Shown here: one piece after another, positions 22,971 to 33,461 of the stretch
How the letters are laid out: each line of letters starts with the position of its first letter
Numbering within the stretch: the stretch's first letter is position 1
NCBI GenBank assembly: GCA_035642715.1
Contig: DASQRW010000073.1
Coordinates: 1 to 62,206 of the forward strand
Direction of reading: 5' to 3'
Length of the DNA stretch: 62,206 nt
Source: JAJNBK01 sp035642715
GTDB lineage: Archaea; Thermoproteota; Nitrososphaeria; Nitrososphaerales; Nitrososphaeraceae
The notes under the pieces: generated by a model
What the model was told of the DNA's origin: nothing
Database searches by the model: none
The model's input: only the letters and a program-made list of their open reading frames with translations
Position numbers and translations under genes: made by a program

Positions 22971-23409
22971 CGACCTCATAAATCTTTAATCAATGAAAAA
23001 TAAGAAGGTGACCATAATTTTGTTACATTCTATCTATTTCTAATATATACTAATGGTGTGATGATATGTTCAAACAAAAAAAGGGTTATAGCAGTGGAAA
23101 GAAATGATATGTGTGTTAAATTGATATTAAATTGATAGCGACCATTGACTTTCATGGTCCACACATAGACACATCCTGTTAATGTATATGCCATATTTCG
23201 AGACCCCATCAGTTACTTATTGTTGATTAAAGATAATTATATCTTTGTAATACATAGAACCAGTGCTCGTGCCTCTCTGTAAGTTTGCGTAGGAAACCTT
23301 TGCTATCTTACTACATTATACATTCTGAGGCCTTTCTTTTTCTTATGAAGACAAGTCAGAAGCGTATGAATCGTTATGTACATTTTGCATTGAGCAGATA
23401 AAAAAATGG
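22971..23409. other. Intergenic after malic enzyme
   Basis: 439 bases; no gene, RNA or repeat recognised. Confidence 0.5.
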
Positions 23410-23811
23410 TCAGCCATAGAAGTTAATGTATCTGTCTTCTCTACTTCCTTTACTTTCTGCCTCACATAACTCTTTGTATAGTACATCTACTGCTGCCATT
23501 TCTATCAATTCTCCCTGCGCAACCATAGAAGCATGTTCATAAATATCTAAGCTTTTTACCCTATCAACAAACATAGAATCTGTCATTCCATTCTTTTTTG
23601 CTCTTCCCATCAGGAAGAATAGTATTCTATCTAAGTGGTAATTTATATGAATATCTTTTGCTTCTTCTAAGTCCACGCTATATATATTTGATATTTTAAT
23701 ATTTATTCTTATTTCATCTTCTTTAACCTTGTTCCTGTGTTCGATATCTACAGCTCTTCTACCTCTCAATTTTAAAGATTTAACATTGGGCTCATCATTC
23801 GAATTTTGCAT
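23410..23811 (-). CDS. Hypothetical protein, 133 aa
   Basis: Not recognised. The 133 residues have a balanced, gene-like composition: a basic N-terminal segment (KSLKLRGRRAVDIEHRNKVKEDE), a strand (IRINIKISNIYSV), then three amphipathic helices including HLDRILFFLMGRAKKNGMTDSMFVDRVKSLDIYEHASMVAQGELIEMAAVDVLYKEL in two parts. Soluble, no signal or membrane helix. Isolated between two long spacers. ATG 23811 is the natural start. Confidence 0.65.
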   Translation of the reverse strand: MQNSNDEPNVKSLKLRGRRAVDIEHRNKVKEDEIRINIKISNIYSVDLEEAKDIHINYHLDRILFFLMGRAKKNGMTDSMFVDRVKSLDIYEHASMVAQGELIEMAAVDVLYKELCEAESKGSREDRYINFYG

Positions 23812-24761
23812 TTATTTCTAAAATCAAAACAATTATTCATTTTGTCCTTATTAAGTTATCTTTCTATACTTACTAATTATCTATTACTAATTTTATTACT
23901 AATGCTGGTGCCTTTATACAAGGATTGATCATTTGCTTCTTTTCCTATATACTTCTAGATGGATGAATTTTACCTAGATAATCTATTTGATGCTAAATGA
24001 CTAGTGCGATGGCAGTATTTATGGTCATAAATTTACTCTTATCTATACATAAATGAAGAAAGGTAGTACGATATACTTATTTTTGTATTGATTTGACTAT
24101 TTGACAAAATTATTATCAATACAAAAAATAATATCTTAACTTTTATTGGAGATAGTTTGAATATAGTAAATCATAATAGAAAATATAGAGGGCAGAGAGA
24201 TACTCTTTAATACTGACATAATACTGCTCACTAAAATATGTGTGTATATGTATTTGTATATGTATAAAACATCATGTAAGACTCCCCGTGTAATCAAGTA
24301 ATATTATGAATTCATTTCCTATTTCAAGAAACGAATAATCTAGATTCTTGATCTCCTTATCAGAACTTTAAACTGTGCAAATCATCATCCCTAGTTTTTT
24401 TGTTTTATCTCCCTGTCGATATGACAACTATTACAGAAAAAAACTCTATTACACGGTTTCCATTTACAATTTTTAATCGAGGCTATTGGAATAGTACTTC
24501 TTAAACCAAGAATACTACTTTAACAAGAAATATTCAGGAAGGATAGAAAGGTATTTTTCTTTAGACGGATATTTCGTATTTGAGTGTCCTATTGACTATA
24601 TAGTAATGAATCTAGTCTCAAGCATACTTCTATGCATCTGTCTTATTTTTTCTCCCTTTTGAAGTTGGTTTATTGTTCCTAAGTATTTACTGTGACGCTC
24701 TAAATATTACACTTTCTAGAATGTTGTATGCTCAGATAAGCCCTATTAGCATAATTCGTGT
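23812..24761. other. 950-bp gene-free stretch
   Basis: AT-rich, stops in all frames, with a TATGTGTG/TATGTAT simple-sequence patch near 24238-24265. Nothing else recognised. Confidence 0.5.
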
Positions 24762-26213
24762 CTATCTCCATGATTGTTTTCTAATTGTAATTCCAGCCCA
24801 AATAAGCAACCAAGTATATACAAATGTAGTAAGGAATGTAAATAGTGGACGATATAACCACAATTTATCGCCAGGATTTCGTAATCTAAAGTCTACTCCA
24901 TAAATCATTCCTGTAAACATTATTCCTGACAACCAAAGTATAGGTGATAAAATATCCCCTGCAAGTGGCAGCATGACCACTGCGTGCAGCAGAATAAATG
25001 GGCGGATAAATTTCATGCCAGTTTGTACGTAATACAACATCGCCGCATAAAATGGACGTTTCCAGTATATTCGGCCTGTTGAAGATAGGCTTCTGAGGAA
25101 ACTCTTTTTCCATCTTATCTGTTGTTTCATAAGTGCTGGAATAGTGTCAGGCACTCCTATGCTTACTCTAATACTTGAACTAAATAACACTTTCCAATAG
25201 GGTTTGGAAGTATCGTTATTATGCATATCTGCATCTGAAGACGATTTCATCATAACTAGATCATCATTTCCGGTTTGTAGTATTGGAATATTTTGATGAG
25301 GCTGCTCTTCCTTATGTAAACCATTTTCATTTAAAACAACCTTTGATCCAAGCACACGTGCAGTCATACGTCTATCAGTACAGAATTTAAAGTCTACACC
25401 TAAAAAGCGGTCGTGGGCCCACTCGTGAATAAAATCCTGTACAGCTGCTCTTTTATAGAAACTCAGAGATCCTGAGCAGCAAGTAAGTGAATTAAATGAG
25501 CTTTCGGCTCCCTTTATTACTCTATACGATCCATCAATGTATACTTGTTGCATTTTTAGTAGTATATTACCCGTATGTGCACCTCTAACTTTTCCCTGCG
25601 CAGTCAAGGCTCCAAGTAGCCTATCTGACATAAAGATCTTTGCTGCCTTTTCGACGGCATCACCTGCCATATCACAGTCACTATCCATAAAAGCGTAAAT
25701 TTCTCCTTTTGCGATCTCACTTGCTGCTTCAATTGCCCTTTTTTTACCGACACTTTTAGATAAGTGAAGGATACGAATGTTCTCTGATCCCACTTCTGCT
25801 CGGATTTGATCTAGAATTTTAGGTGTAGTGTCGGTACTAGCATCATTTACTATTATGACTTCTTTATTTTTATATGATTGATTAACGCAAGACATAACGC
25901 ACTTTCTGATGTTATCTTCTTCATTTTTTACTGGTACTACAATTGAAATAAGGGGCGGTTTAACATTTGAAAGGTCAACATCTTTTGCTTTATGATAAGG
26001 ATCTCTGTATCTTAGCCAAGCTAATGTCAATATATTAAACAAGATAAAAGTTGTGAGAAAGCTGTAGATCCCCAATAATCTATCCATTATAGTTAACAAT
26101 AAGTAAATTTTAACTACCAAAACGACAGCAACGGCAGCGAGTATAAAGAACCTTACCATCCATCGCTTCTTGTCTAATTCTCTAACCTTTGTCTTATGCC
26201 GCTGGAGAGTCAA
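24762..26213 (-). CDS. Processive GT2 family glycosyltransferase (membrane)
   Basis: Membrane glycosyltransferase of the cellulose/hyaluronan/chitin-synthase-like GT2 clan, probably making a cell-surface polysaccharide. Two N-terminal helices (about 20-70), then the GT-A domain: SIVVPVKNEEDNIRKCVMSC (about 87-106), IIVNDASTDTTPKIL, the nucleotide-metal motif DSDCD (about 176-180), an acceptor region with CCSGSLSFYKR, and KQQIRWKKSF, the Q-x-x-R-W motif of processive enzymes, followed by three or four C-terminal helices. 483 residues. A likely contributor to the exopolysaccharide that replaces an S-layer in related soil species (inference). Confidence 0.88.
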   Translation of the reverse strand: MTLQRHKTKVRELDKKRWMVRFFILAAVAVVLVVKIYLLLTIMDRLLGIYSFLTTFILFNILTLAWLRYRDPYHKAKDVDLSNVKPPLISIVVPVKNEEDNIRKCVMSCVNQSYKNKEVIIVNDASTDTTPKILDQIRAEVGSENIRILHLSKSVGKKRAIEAASEIAKGEIYAFMDSDCDMAGDAVEKAAKIFMSDRLLGALTAQGKVRGAHTGNILLKMQQVYIDGSYRVIKGAESSFNSLTCCSGSLSFYKRAAVQDFIHEWAHDRFLGVDFKFCTDRRMTARVLGSKVVLNENGLHKEEQPHQNIPILQTGNDDLVMMKSSSDADMHNNDTSKPYWKVLFSSSIRVSIGVPDTIPALMKQQIRWKKSFLRSLSSTGRIYWKRPFYAAMLYYVQTGMKFIRPFILLHAVVMLPLAGDILSPILWLSGIMFTGMIYGVDFRLRNPGDKLWLYRPLFTFLTTFVYTWLLIWAGITIRKQSWR

Positions 26214-26670
26214 ATCCTAAACCTCTGAATATATTGCTTTATAGCTAAATAACTACCTAACTGAACAATTACGTTAAAATGTTTGATATGGCTAGGATTT
26301 ACAACATATCTTAACCCTGAGTACAACAATTCTACAGTCATGGATATTCACAATTACACTATATAGTCAATATTCAAATATAACTCTAATTTATTATTGT
26401 AGACATTTTTTATAAGATAAAATATTTATTATTTTTTTATATTCAAATATACTCCATTATTCTTCTATAATAATATTATAATTTCTTGATATATAACATT
26501 AAATTCAAATATTATTTGAGTTTCTGTTAATGGTAACACTCTGGTTAGTACACTCACTTATATATGCTGTCTAGCTTTGAGTATACCTTCAAAAAAGGGT
26601 GGTCGCGAACTGTTCGTGAACTGAGTTCATTTGTCGACATATCAAGAGCAACTAAAAAATATTTTGCTAA
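26214..26670. other. Intergenic, extremely AT-rich
   Basis: Long A/T runs around 26380-26520, no gene recognised; the right end may include the eroded N-terminus of the SnoaL-like pseudogene. Confidence 0.45.
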
Positions 26671-26964
26671 GGAGGTCCTCCGATAGGAAGTGAAAGATTC
26701 AAGTAATCCTTAAGCGCGCAATTTAAGGCGTTCCCCGATATCCTGGCAAAAATAGAACACATAGTGGTAGAAAATCACCCTGTAGTAGTATTCCTTAATT
26801 CTACTCGGACATATAAAGGAGAATTTCAAGGAATACCATCAACAAACAAAAAAATAAACATAAGATCTGCAAATCTATATAGAATAGAGAACGAAAAAAT
26901 TGCTGAACACTGGGACGTAGTAGATCAATTGAATTTGCTGCAACAAACAGGCGCAACTCTTTAA
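26671..26964 (+). pseudogene. SnoaL-like / ester-cyclase-type protein, decayed
   Basis: The frame ending at 26964 reads KAFPDILAKIEHIVVENHPVV, then STRTYKGEFQGIPSTNKKI and ANLYRIENEKIAEHWDVVDQ, the second half of a SnoaL-like NTF2-fold domain (compare F-P-D-x-x-x-x-I-E, G-x-F-x-G-I-P-x-T-x-K, E-H-W-D-x-x-D). Upstream the same frame continues as PPIGSERFK, then hits TAA at 26704-26706, and further up TAA near 26668. No start codon precedes the domain. The gene is therefore N-terminally eroded by at least two stops. Confidence 0.7.
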
Positions 26965-27009
26965 ACTCTTCTATCTAATTGAAGTAGCAAGTCTTCTTTT
27001 TCTTCTGCT

Positions 27010-27279
27010 TTAGCAGGAGAGTTCATTGTTGCTTTTGTTGCGTTTATCTTTATCTTTACCTTTATCTTGAACTCTAGTAAACAGATTAAGCAGCATTGTA
27101 GGAGGTATCTTGTGATTAGGACGTTCTTGCCTGTGTTTATCTATATGTGCACGCATATCAGAAAGTAAGTTTACATATTCATACTCATACTTAGCATTAA
27201 AAGAAGAAGAAAATTCTGTCTTAGGAATGGCAAATTTGTAATTACATGTATTGCATTTGAAATATTTAATAGAAATCAC
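27010..27279 (-). CDS. Small zinc-finger-like hypothetical protein, 89 aa
   Basis: Residues 9-12 read C-N-T-C, and two histidines follow near residues 45 and 49 (DMRAHIDKHRQE), a C2H2-like arrangement with an unusually long insert. The C-terminus is a Lys/Asp-rich low-complexity tail. No named family. Similar small finger proteins occur in archaeal mobile elements, and this gene lies within a patch of element remnants (26.6-28.3 kb). Confidence 0.5.
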   Translation of the reverse strand: MISIKYFKCNTCNYKFAIPKTEFSSSFNAKYEYEYVNLLSDMRAHIDKHRQERPNHKIPPTMLLNLFTRVQDKGKDKDKRNKSNNELSC

Positions 27280-27378
27280 TTAGTTTCACTCTTCTTACTT
27301 CTTCCTTTTCTTTTTTTCTTAATCTTGTTCTTGAGTTTTAGCCATCGCAGCTAATAGTAGTAGCCAGCCTCAAGTTCT

Positions 27379-27546
27379 TCAGTCAGTGAACTGCTGAATT
27401 TCCTGCACTATTGCTAATTGGTTGTCTAGCGGTCTATCAAGGAATGACAAAACATTCCAAGAAATTGCCTTTAGCCGTTTATGATGCACTACTAGTTTTG
27501 CCTTCTCAAACTCTAGCTTTTGCTTATTGCTAGCGCTACTACTCAT
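27379..27546 (-). CDS. Small hypothetical protein, 55 aa
   Basis: ATG 27546 to TGA 27379-27381. The sequence is amphipathic and helix-rich (NKQKLEFEKAKLVVHHKRLKA then LDRPLDNQLAIVQEIQQFTD) with good codon texture, but no clear ribosome-binding site. It lies 99 bases upstream of the zinc-finger gene on the same strand and may belong to the same element remnant. Confidence 0.35.
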   Translation of the reverse strand: MSSSASNKQKLEFEKAKLVVHHKRLKAISWNVLSFLDRPLDNQLAIVQEIQQFTD

Positions 27547-27770
27547 CTAATGTTTCATTCCCTTCAGAGTCTGAGGTTATCTCTTACTCTTGTTCCTGGT
27601 TCTGGTCATCTTCTTCTTCTCCCTCCTTTATAATCCATAAAGTAATAATGAAGACGATGGGGATCCTTGATACGAAATTTGGTTAGTGTATATATATCTT
27701 GACAAAGGCATTGAGTTTTGTTGACTGTCTACTTTAATTAGTATAGTAACGGTTATAATCTTTTAATCTT

Positions 27771-28016
27771 ATGATGTATCAACTGCTAATAGATAAACAG
27801 GATAATGTACGGACGAAAACCACTTTATCTAGACTAGCAGACGGAACCGAAACAAATCGTAATTTTCCTGCTAAGACTGACAAACAAGTAGATTTCCTAT
27901 TGTGTCCTTCATGTTTTTGGTGTGCCTCATACTTTAACTTCGGTGAATTATCTATTATTAGGTGTCCTGTCTGTCACAATAACCACATGAAACAACTGCC
28001 CGTATCAACTCAATGA
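27771..28016 (+). CDS. Small zinc-ribbon hypothetical protein, 81 aa
   Basis: The C-terminal half holds CPSCFWCASYFNFGELSIIRCP (in two parts) followed by CPVCHN, a two-knuckle zinc ribbon of the kind found in archaeal regulators. The N-terminal 40 residues are charged with no recognised domain. Start could be the first or second ATG (27771/27774). Function unknown; surrounded by element remnants. Confidence 0.55.
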   Translation: MMYQLLIDKQDNVRTKTTLSRLADGTETNRNFPAKTDKQVDFLLCPSCFWCASYFNFGELSIIRCPVCHNNHMKQLPVSTQ

Positions 28017-28062
28017 GATCAGAGTTAGACATACCGCTCTATTACTCAAATGAATGAGCTGA

Positions 28063-28263
28063 CAGGTTGATGATATACACAAGGATGTGCTTACTCATAC
28101 TAAGGAGATGTTAGAGTATGGCAATGGAAATGTCGCTATTCATCCTGGATTCAGCAAACTAATCACTGCGTTAAGGACTGCTGTAGAGAATGGAGTCCTA
28201 GAGAAGGAATCTACCAGCCATTTAGATGTGTTCGATGCATTCAGGATATGCCTTCAGTTCTAA
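28063..28263 (+). pseudogene. Terminase-like C-terminal fragment (provirus remnant)
   Basis: Open frame of 66 codons without a start near its 5' end: DDIHKDVLTHTKEMLEYGNG, NVAIHPGFSKLITALRTAVE, then EKESTSHLDVFDAFRICLQF and a stop. The blocks N-V-A-I-H-P-x-F-x-K-L-I-x-A-L-R-T-A and D-x-F-D-A-F-R match, from memory, the C-terminus of terminase-like packaging proteins in archaeal proviruses. The N-terminal ATPase part is absent. Identity should be tested by search. Confidence 0.45.
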
Positions 28264-28361
28264 CACTAGTTAATCAACAAAAGCTGAAATATTAAGGGAC
28301 CTCAACATGACATATGGTAAAACTCGTTGAAATGGATTAAAAAGTAACACTCAACACACAG

Positions 28362-28682
28362 TTGGAAGAGGACGTTAATGCAGTTATTCTATTAAATAAG
28401 TTCACTGTGAACATTGAGGATGTCGATCAGTTCCTAAAGGTATTTATCGCCAGAACTCAAGTCTTGAAGCAGCAACCTGGATTCATCTCAGCTCAGTTGC
28501 ACCGGGGTATTGCTGATAGTTGTTCCTTCATTAACTACGCCGTTTGGGAGTCTGCAGAGCACTTTAAACGGGCTTTTAATAGTCCTGAGTTGCGGTCGAG
28601 CGTGGCCGACCTTCCCCCCAGTACCATGATGTCTCCTCACCACTTCAAGAAAGTAGCAGTTCGAGGGATCTGTGTGGACTAA
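28362..28682 (+). CDS. ABM-domain (antibiotic biosynthesis monooxygenase-like) protein
   Basis: Small ferredoxin-like dimeric barrel. The layout matches the ABM family: VILLNKFTVNIEDVDQFLKVF, PGFISAQLHRGI and FINYAVWESAEHFKRAFNSPEL. 106 residues from TTG 28362; there is no ATG upstream in frame. Such proteins act as heme-degrading or small-molecule monooxygenases or as stress proteins; the substrate cannot be inferred. Stands alone. Confidence 0.75.
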   Translation: MEEDVNAVILLNKFTVNIEDVDQFLKVFIARTQVLKQQPGFISAQLHRGIADSCSFINYAVWESAEHFKRAFNSPELRSSVADLPPSTMMSPHHFKKVAVRGICVD

Positions 28683-29291
28683 CCCATCTGCAGCAAGGCA
28701 AGAACATACTCATAGACAGGAATTCTAATAGAGTCATTTGTGGGAAGCAATGCTTTGTATTGCATGTTTTCTTTCTTTCTTTCTTTCTTTCTTTCTGCTG
28801 TTACTAGTTATTAGTTATAGTATTGCTCCCCTCGTGTCCTCCCATTTGTCTTCTGATAGAAAGACTCTACCTCAAGACCCATTGCAATGTTTTTTAAGAT
28901 CTCTCTTTGTCCATATTCTCTCTTTCTGTTATGTCCGCTATGTTCTGGGTCTTATATAGCATGTCTTCGAATGTTTTCAATAGTGCTCCTTTTTTCTTCT
29001 GATTTCTTCATTTTACTATAAATAAAATCTATAAATTCATGTATAAAATAAGAATTGAAGTACGAAGAAGGAAGGGAGTGAGAGGCACTTATAGGAATGT
29101 ATTGTGTATGTCTTCCTTTACTATTAATAATATATTTTATATTCACTAATTACGATTGCATACACTCCTGAATATAATATATCTTTTCTACTATAATAAA
29201 ATCAGATCGATAATTATGATGTAACCTTTTAGCGAGCAATAATAGACAGATTCTAGTTGCTTTATATCAAAGAAAATTAGGCTTTTAATTT
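28683..29291. other. Intergenic with a TTTC microsatellite
   Basis: 609 bases. Seven perfect TTTC units at 28768-28795 and pyrimidine-rich sequence to about 28940. No gene recognised; a hydrophobic plus-strand frame across the repeat is a composition artefact. Confidence 0.5.
28768..28795 (+). repeat. (TTTC)7 microsatellite
   Basis: 28 bases of perfect tetranucleotide repeat in a spacer. Slippage-prone, useful as a strain marker; no gene depends on it. Confidence 0.9.
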
Positions 29292-29576
29292 ATGCCAGAA
29301 AATTATGTTACCTTAGCTGACACCATAGGTGTTGTTGCTGGAGTATTGGTATTATCTTCATTCGTTCCACAACTGCTCAAGGCATATAAGACAAAGAGGA
29401 TGATCGATGTCTCAATTTATCTCATGGGACTGATAGCAACTGGAATGTTTTTGTGGATAATATATGGTATTATAAGAAGCGACCTAGTAATAATCGGTAC
29501 AAACGTAAGCGGAGTCATTCTGAATGTTATTCTAATAGGATTAAAATTAAGATATGATAAAAAACACAAGCATTGA
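29292..29576 (+). CDS. SemiSWEET-type transporter (PQ-loop)
   Basis: 94-residue membrane protein with three helices (about 9-28, 38-60, 65-86) that dimerises to move small sugars. The PQ motif is at Pro26-Gln27 (LSSFVPQLLKAYKTK), followed by the conserved DVSIYLMGLIATGMFLW and a third helix IIGTNVSGVILNVILIGLKL. Length matches SemiSWEETs. Substrate unknown. Confidence 0.92.
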   Translation: MPENYVTLADTIGVVAGVLVLSSFVPQLLKAYKTKRMIDVSIYLMGLIATGMFLWIIYGIIRSDLVIIGTNVSGVILNVILIGLKLRYDKKHKH

Positions 29577-29842
29577 ATCAACATTATATTGATTTCAAAT
29601 ATACAGGTACCAGTGCAGATTATAGTTAAGAATTATCTATTTATTTTAAAATTTATTAATTTTATATTTGTATTTTAATACTATCATATCTGTCGTTTAT
29701 GAGCATCTATATAAGTGCATAGAAAAATCTTTTTTTCATTATATGCAATTAACTCAATTCCCATTACGATTTATTATTTTGATTAAAAGGATCGTGTTAT
29801 TATCATCTATTATCTCACACACTTCTAATAGTCTTTTTCACT

Positions 29843-30628
29843 TTAGAGATCGTTTATCTCACTTAAAGATAATCCGTATTTCCATTCATATTTTTCCATT
29901 TTATTTATAAATGAAAGCAAAACATCTTCGAGAGCATTTAAAGCGCTCTGTCCTTTCTGAATACTAGCCTTCATGGGAGCACCTGTTGCTCCCGTATTTG
30001 TTAGCTCATTAAACTTAAAGTAAATTCTTATATTATTGGGTAAATTCGGAATTATTTCTTTCGGCGCATTATTCATATCCACTAAATCAGGACGGACAGC
30101 AAGCATTGCCGATGTTTCGGCTTCTCCCCCATGTCCGAGTCCATTCCATGTCTCGAAAAGACCCTTTGTAATTTCACCAACTAGCACCCACCAGGCTTCC
30201 AGACAACTTATTATCACTTCTGGATATCTATCCTTTGTAGTTCTAGCAGCTATTTCTACTGCTGGGATATTTCCATCATGTCCATTAATGATAAGGATCC
30301 TACTTATTCCATTTTTAACCAGACTTGTGAAAACATCTTCAATAACTTTGATAAGGGTATTGGGATCCAAACTTATAGTCATTTGAAAATCAATATGATG
30401 CAAACTAACTCCGTAAGGAATAGCAGGAAGTACCATTACATTCTGTGATTTCCTAGCAACCCTTTTTGCCAACTCCATAGGAACAATGAAATCTGACCCA
30501 AAGGGCATATGGTCTCCGTGATTTTCACAGGCACCAAAAACTAGTATGGCTACAGTTTTCCTATTTATCCTATTTCTAACTTGTAGTGAGTTCATTTCCT
30601 CAAGCATACCTTCTGAATTATTGGCCAT
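29843..30628 (-). CDS. Creatininase-family amidohydrolase
   Basis: Metal-dependent amide hydrolase of the creatininase/ArfB fold. Metal ligands are visible: Glu35 and His37 in ACENHGDHMPFGSD with Asp46, the second site in LIINGHDGN (about 109-117) and Glu in GHGGEAETSAML. 261 residues, full length. In archaea ArfB removes formyl from FAPy intermediates in flavin/F420 synthesis; other members have different substrates, so the reaction is not settled. Start ATG 30628. Confidence 0.88.
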   Translation of the reverse strand: MANNSEGMLEEMNSLQVRNRINRKTVAILVFGACENHGDHMPFGSDFIVPMELAKRVARKSQNVMVLPAIPYGVSLHHIDFQMTISLDPNTLIKVIEDVFTSLVKNGISRILIINGHDGNIPAVEIAARTTKDRYPEVIISCLEAWWVLVGEITKGLFETWNGLGHGGEAETSAMLAVRPDLVDMNNAPKEIIPNLPNNIRIYFKFNELTNTGATGAPMKASIQKGQSALNALEDVLLSFINKMEKYEWKYGLSLSEINDL

Positions 30629-31032
30629 ATTTTCTAATTATAGTAGTCACGAGTTTAAGTATGCAGCGATGGAAAGAAATAGTCCAATCCTATCCTGCTG
30701 ATGATATGCCTATACAGCTTATTGTTAAAATCAATTACTTTAAGAACATTATATATGGCATTATAATAAATGCAATATCTTATTCCATTGATAGTTCTAT
30801 TTATTCAGAATGGATTAATAATATAATAACATCTCTTTGTGTTTTTTAATTTTTTGAACTTTTTAATCTGTATATGTTTTTCCTTTAATTAGGAAAGCAT
30901 TTTATACAAAAAAATAACAATAGTAGATGTAATGGGATTGTAACACCTTTACTTATCGCATAGAATCAATTTTAGGAGTAAGAACTGAATATTCTCAGTG
31001 TATTAAATAAAGGAATATGATAAGCTAATACA
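30629..31032. other. Intergenic
   Basis: 404 AT-rich bases with no gene recognised. Confidence 0.5.
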
Positions 31033-31428
31033 TTGATACATGAGCATTCGAGATGTCTAGTATGCGCTAGAGCTAAGACAGGGATAATAGCATTATTAGC
31101 AATTTTTTTAGGCTTTACTCTTGCCTGCGGCATTGTAGATGGACAAGAAAATATTACATCATCAATAGATGTTGGTAGTAATACCAATGCCGATCTTATT
31201 AACAACTGTCTGACATTCCGTGGTATAATGTCAGACACAGGACAAGAATCATGTGATCATTCTATGCTATATTACAAAGGGCAGTGCGAATATTATTCTG
31301 CTATGAATAAAAGTGGTGTGACATTAAACCATTCAGAATTTATCTTCTGCTCTGACCCAAATATAGATTCTTACATTAAGAAAAATAACCTTACTAATTC
31401 GCCAAGGTCAAGCAGTCTTATTCCATAA
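31033..31428 (+). CDS. Secreted Cys-containing hypothetical protein
   Basis: 131 residues from TTG 31033. A hydrophobic segment (TGIIALLAIFLGFTLACGIV, about 16-35) acts as signal or anchor. The mature part has Cys in NNCLTFRG, ESCDH, GQCEYY and FCSDP, consistent with two disulfides outside the cell. No family recognised. Single gene. Confidence 0.55.
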   Translation: MIHEHSRCLVCARAKTGIIALLAIFLGFTLACGIVDGQENITSSIDVGSNTNADLINNCLTFRGIMSDTGQESCDHSMLYYKGQCEYYSAMNKSGVTLNHSEFIFCSDPNIDSYIKKNNLTNSPRSSSLIP

Positions 31429-31858
31429 ACGATTATTCCTTATATTGAAGAGAGCTACTTCTGGCAAAATATAATGTTCTTATGGTGTATTAATGGGATG
31501 TTAGGTGTGCAATAATGACATTACCACCTTCGATATATTACAGCATCCAATTATGCTGTAAGGAATCGTTGGTCTCCTCATGATGCTTATAGATTGAGCG
31601 TCTAATGCTTGTTTAATGATAGTAGAAGATTATCAAGGATTCCCTTTTTTCTTTGTTTTGCATCAAGATATAACCCATAAAGAAGCAAAGAAAACGCCAG
31701 TTATTAAGAATACAATATTATTTATTTGTCCTGTTCGAAGAGCTAATAATCCTATCCTAAAGATATTCATATGAATACCAATAATAGCGATCAAAAATGT
31801 AATAGTATTATAGGTAGAAGTAGTGGAAGTGGAAATAATAAGTCATTATTACTTTTGG
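31429..31858. other. Intergenic
   Basis: 430 bases; nothing recognised. Confidence 0.5.
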
Positions 31859-32116
31859 CTATTGAACCAATATACCTTCTTCAATATTTTGATCTGATTC
31901 TAACGAATTTGATCTTTTCTTTTTTCTTCGTTGTCTTACTTCCTCAAGTATTTCTTTTAGTTGTTCTTCAGAGATTTTTGCTATTCTAGAATCACACTCA
32001 ATGCCCTTTGCATCCAGAACTTGCTCAGTTAATTCTATGATTTCGTTTTTATGTTCCTTTTCTTCTTTCGTCAGCATATTATAGCTAACGAACCGGAAAA
32101 ATGCAAATTCGCTCAT
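31859..32116 (-). CDS. Small charged helical hypothetical protein
   Basis: 85 residues from 32116, or 72 from the more likely ATG 32077 (MLTKEEKEHKNEIIELTEQV). Strongly helical, rich in Glu/Lys, with a basic KKKR cluster. No family recognised. Codon texture is better than in the surrounding spacer. Confidence 0.45.
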   Translation of the reverse strand: MSEFAFFRFVSYNMLTKEEKEHKNEIIELTEQVLDAKGIECDSRIAKISEEQLKEILEEVRQRRKKKRSNSLESDQNIEEGILVQ

Positions 32117-33461
32117 ATGACCGTTTCTTCTATATTTATTTATACAGAAACTATTATAATAGGTTTGAGTTTTTTATTCGTTTGACTTTTATATTGTATG
32201 GATAAGAAATGGAAATTAACCAAATGCGGACAAACCACTATGTCTTTTTTGATTGATCTGAACCACATATCGACGTTATTGTATTGTATATCTCACTCTC
32301 CCCCAAATTTAAAATAGAGGTAGAAAGAAAATAGGAGATGACAAATATATTTACATATTTATCCTTTTGTCAATAGATAAACTTAGACAACCAATACGTT
32401 TCTTATTACACCGAAGAATATCACATATAACGGCATAGTTGCTTAGAGCTGAGTGATTGATTTGTCTCGGCTACAGCCTAATAATTAGTATCAAAATTTA
32501 CCAAAGTTACAAGAAATAGATAAAATAACAAAATCATAAATTAATGAGTTAAACAATAGAATTGCCAGAGCAGGATCATATTGAAGAGTTCAAATGCTAA
32601 GTCTTTAAAACTTGATTTTATATGTTTATTAGAACTTACCAGATATTCTGATTCTAACATGGGATCATTTACAGATTTAATTTAATTTAATTTAATTACA
32701 CTCAATAACTTGGTTTTCAATTTGATTGACTATATAAAATTCATTAGATATTTGAATATATCTCATGAGATTGTTTATCATGGCTTCTACTTTTTCCCAA
32801 TGTATTCCAAAGAACCTTGTCCATTATCTAAAGTCAAACTCGATTTAAATCGAAAATGATCTAAATTTAATTTCTAGACTAATCATAAACAGTATCATGT
32901 TGTAAGAGACGATGATGATTATCTGCATTATACAAGATGTAAGTATTCGAAGAAAAACTTTCATGAAACTATCTCCAATTCAGAACATCTTGTATAGCAG
33001 AATATAAACAAAAATGTGGATACTCTCTAATATCTATTGTAATTAATATACTGCCAACGACTATTACACAATAGACGTTCAGAAGCACAGATTGCATGAA
33101 TGATTGTCTATGTTATTGCTTTGAGTTATAGTAAGTTGTTGTTGTAGTATCCCACCTCTCCACTAATTTCCCAACTAGCAGAGTTCACAAGTATTGTGTG
33201 AATTGCTCTTGCTATCGCTCTTTATCTTCTGCAGTTAGAATAGCAAATTTCATAATTATGCAAAGAAATGAAAGGTTATCTTAGATATGACTTCAACTAT
33301 GTTCATAAAATAGTAATTTTGAATCTTTGAAACTGTCCATCATTCTTTTGATAATTTCAAAAGAAGCGATCTTGGTTATGATTGTTATTATAAATGCTTT
33401 AAATTATCATCATAAAGCATAACTGCAATAGTTATTAAATAGAATTCCTTGAACCAATATA
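32117..33461. other. 1.35-kb gene-free stretch
   Basis: No coding frame recognised. It has a tandem TAATT patch (about 32677-32697) and an 11-bp perfect inverted repeat ATACAAGATGT (32930-32940) / ACATCTTGTAT (32985-32995) with a 44-base loop. No tRNA-like structure seen. Confidence 0.5.

Noticed and set aside
28768..28795. TTTC repeat as part of a CRISPR-like or phase-variable array
   Set aside because: It is a simple tetranucleotide run with no spacers and lies in no gene or promoter. No CRISPR array was seen anywhere in the window.
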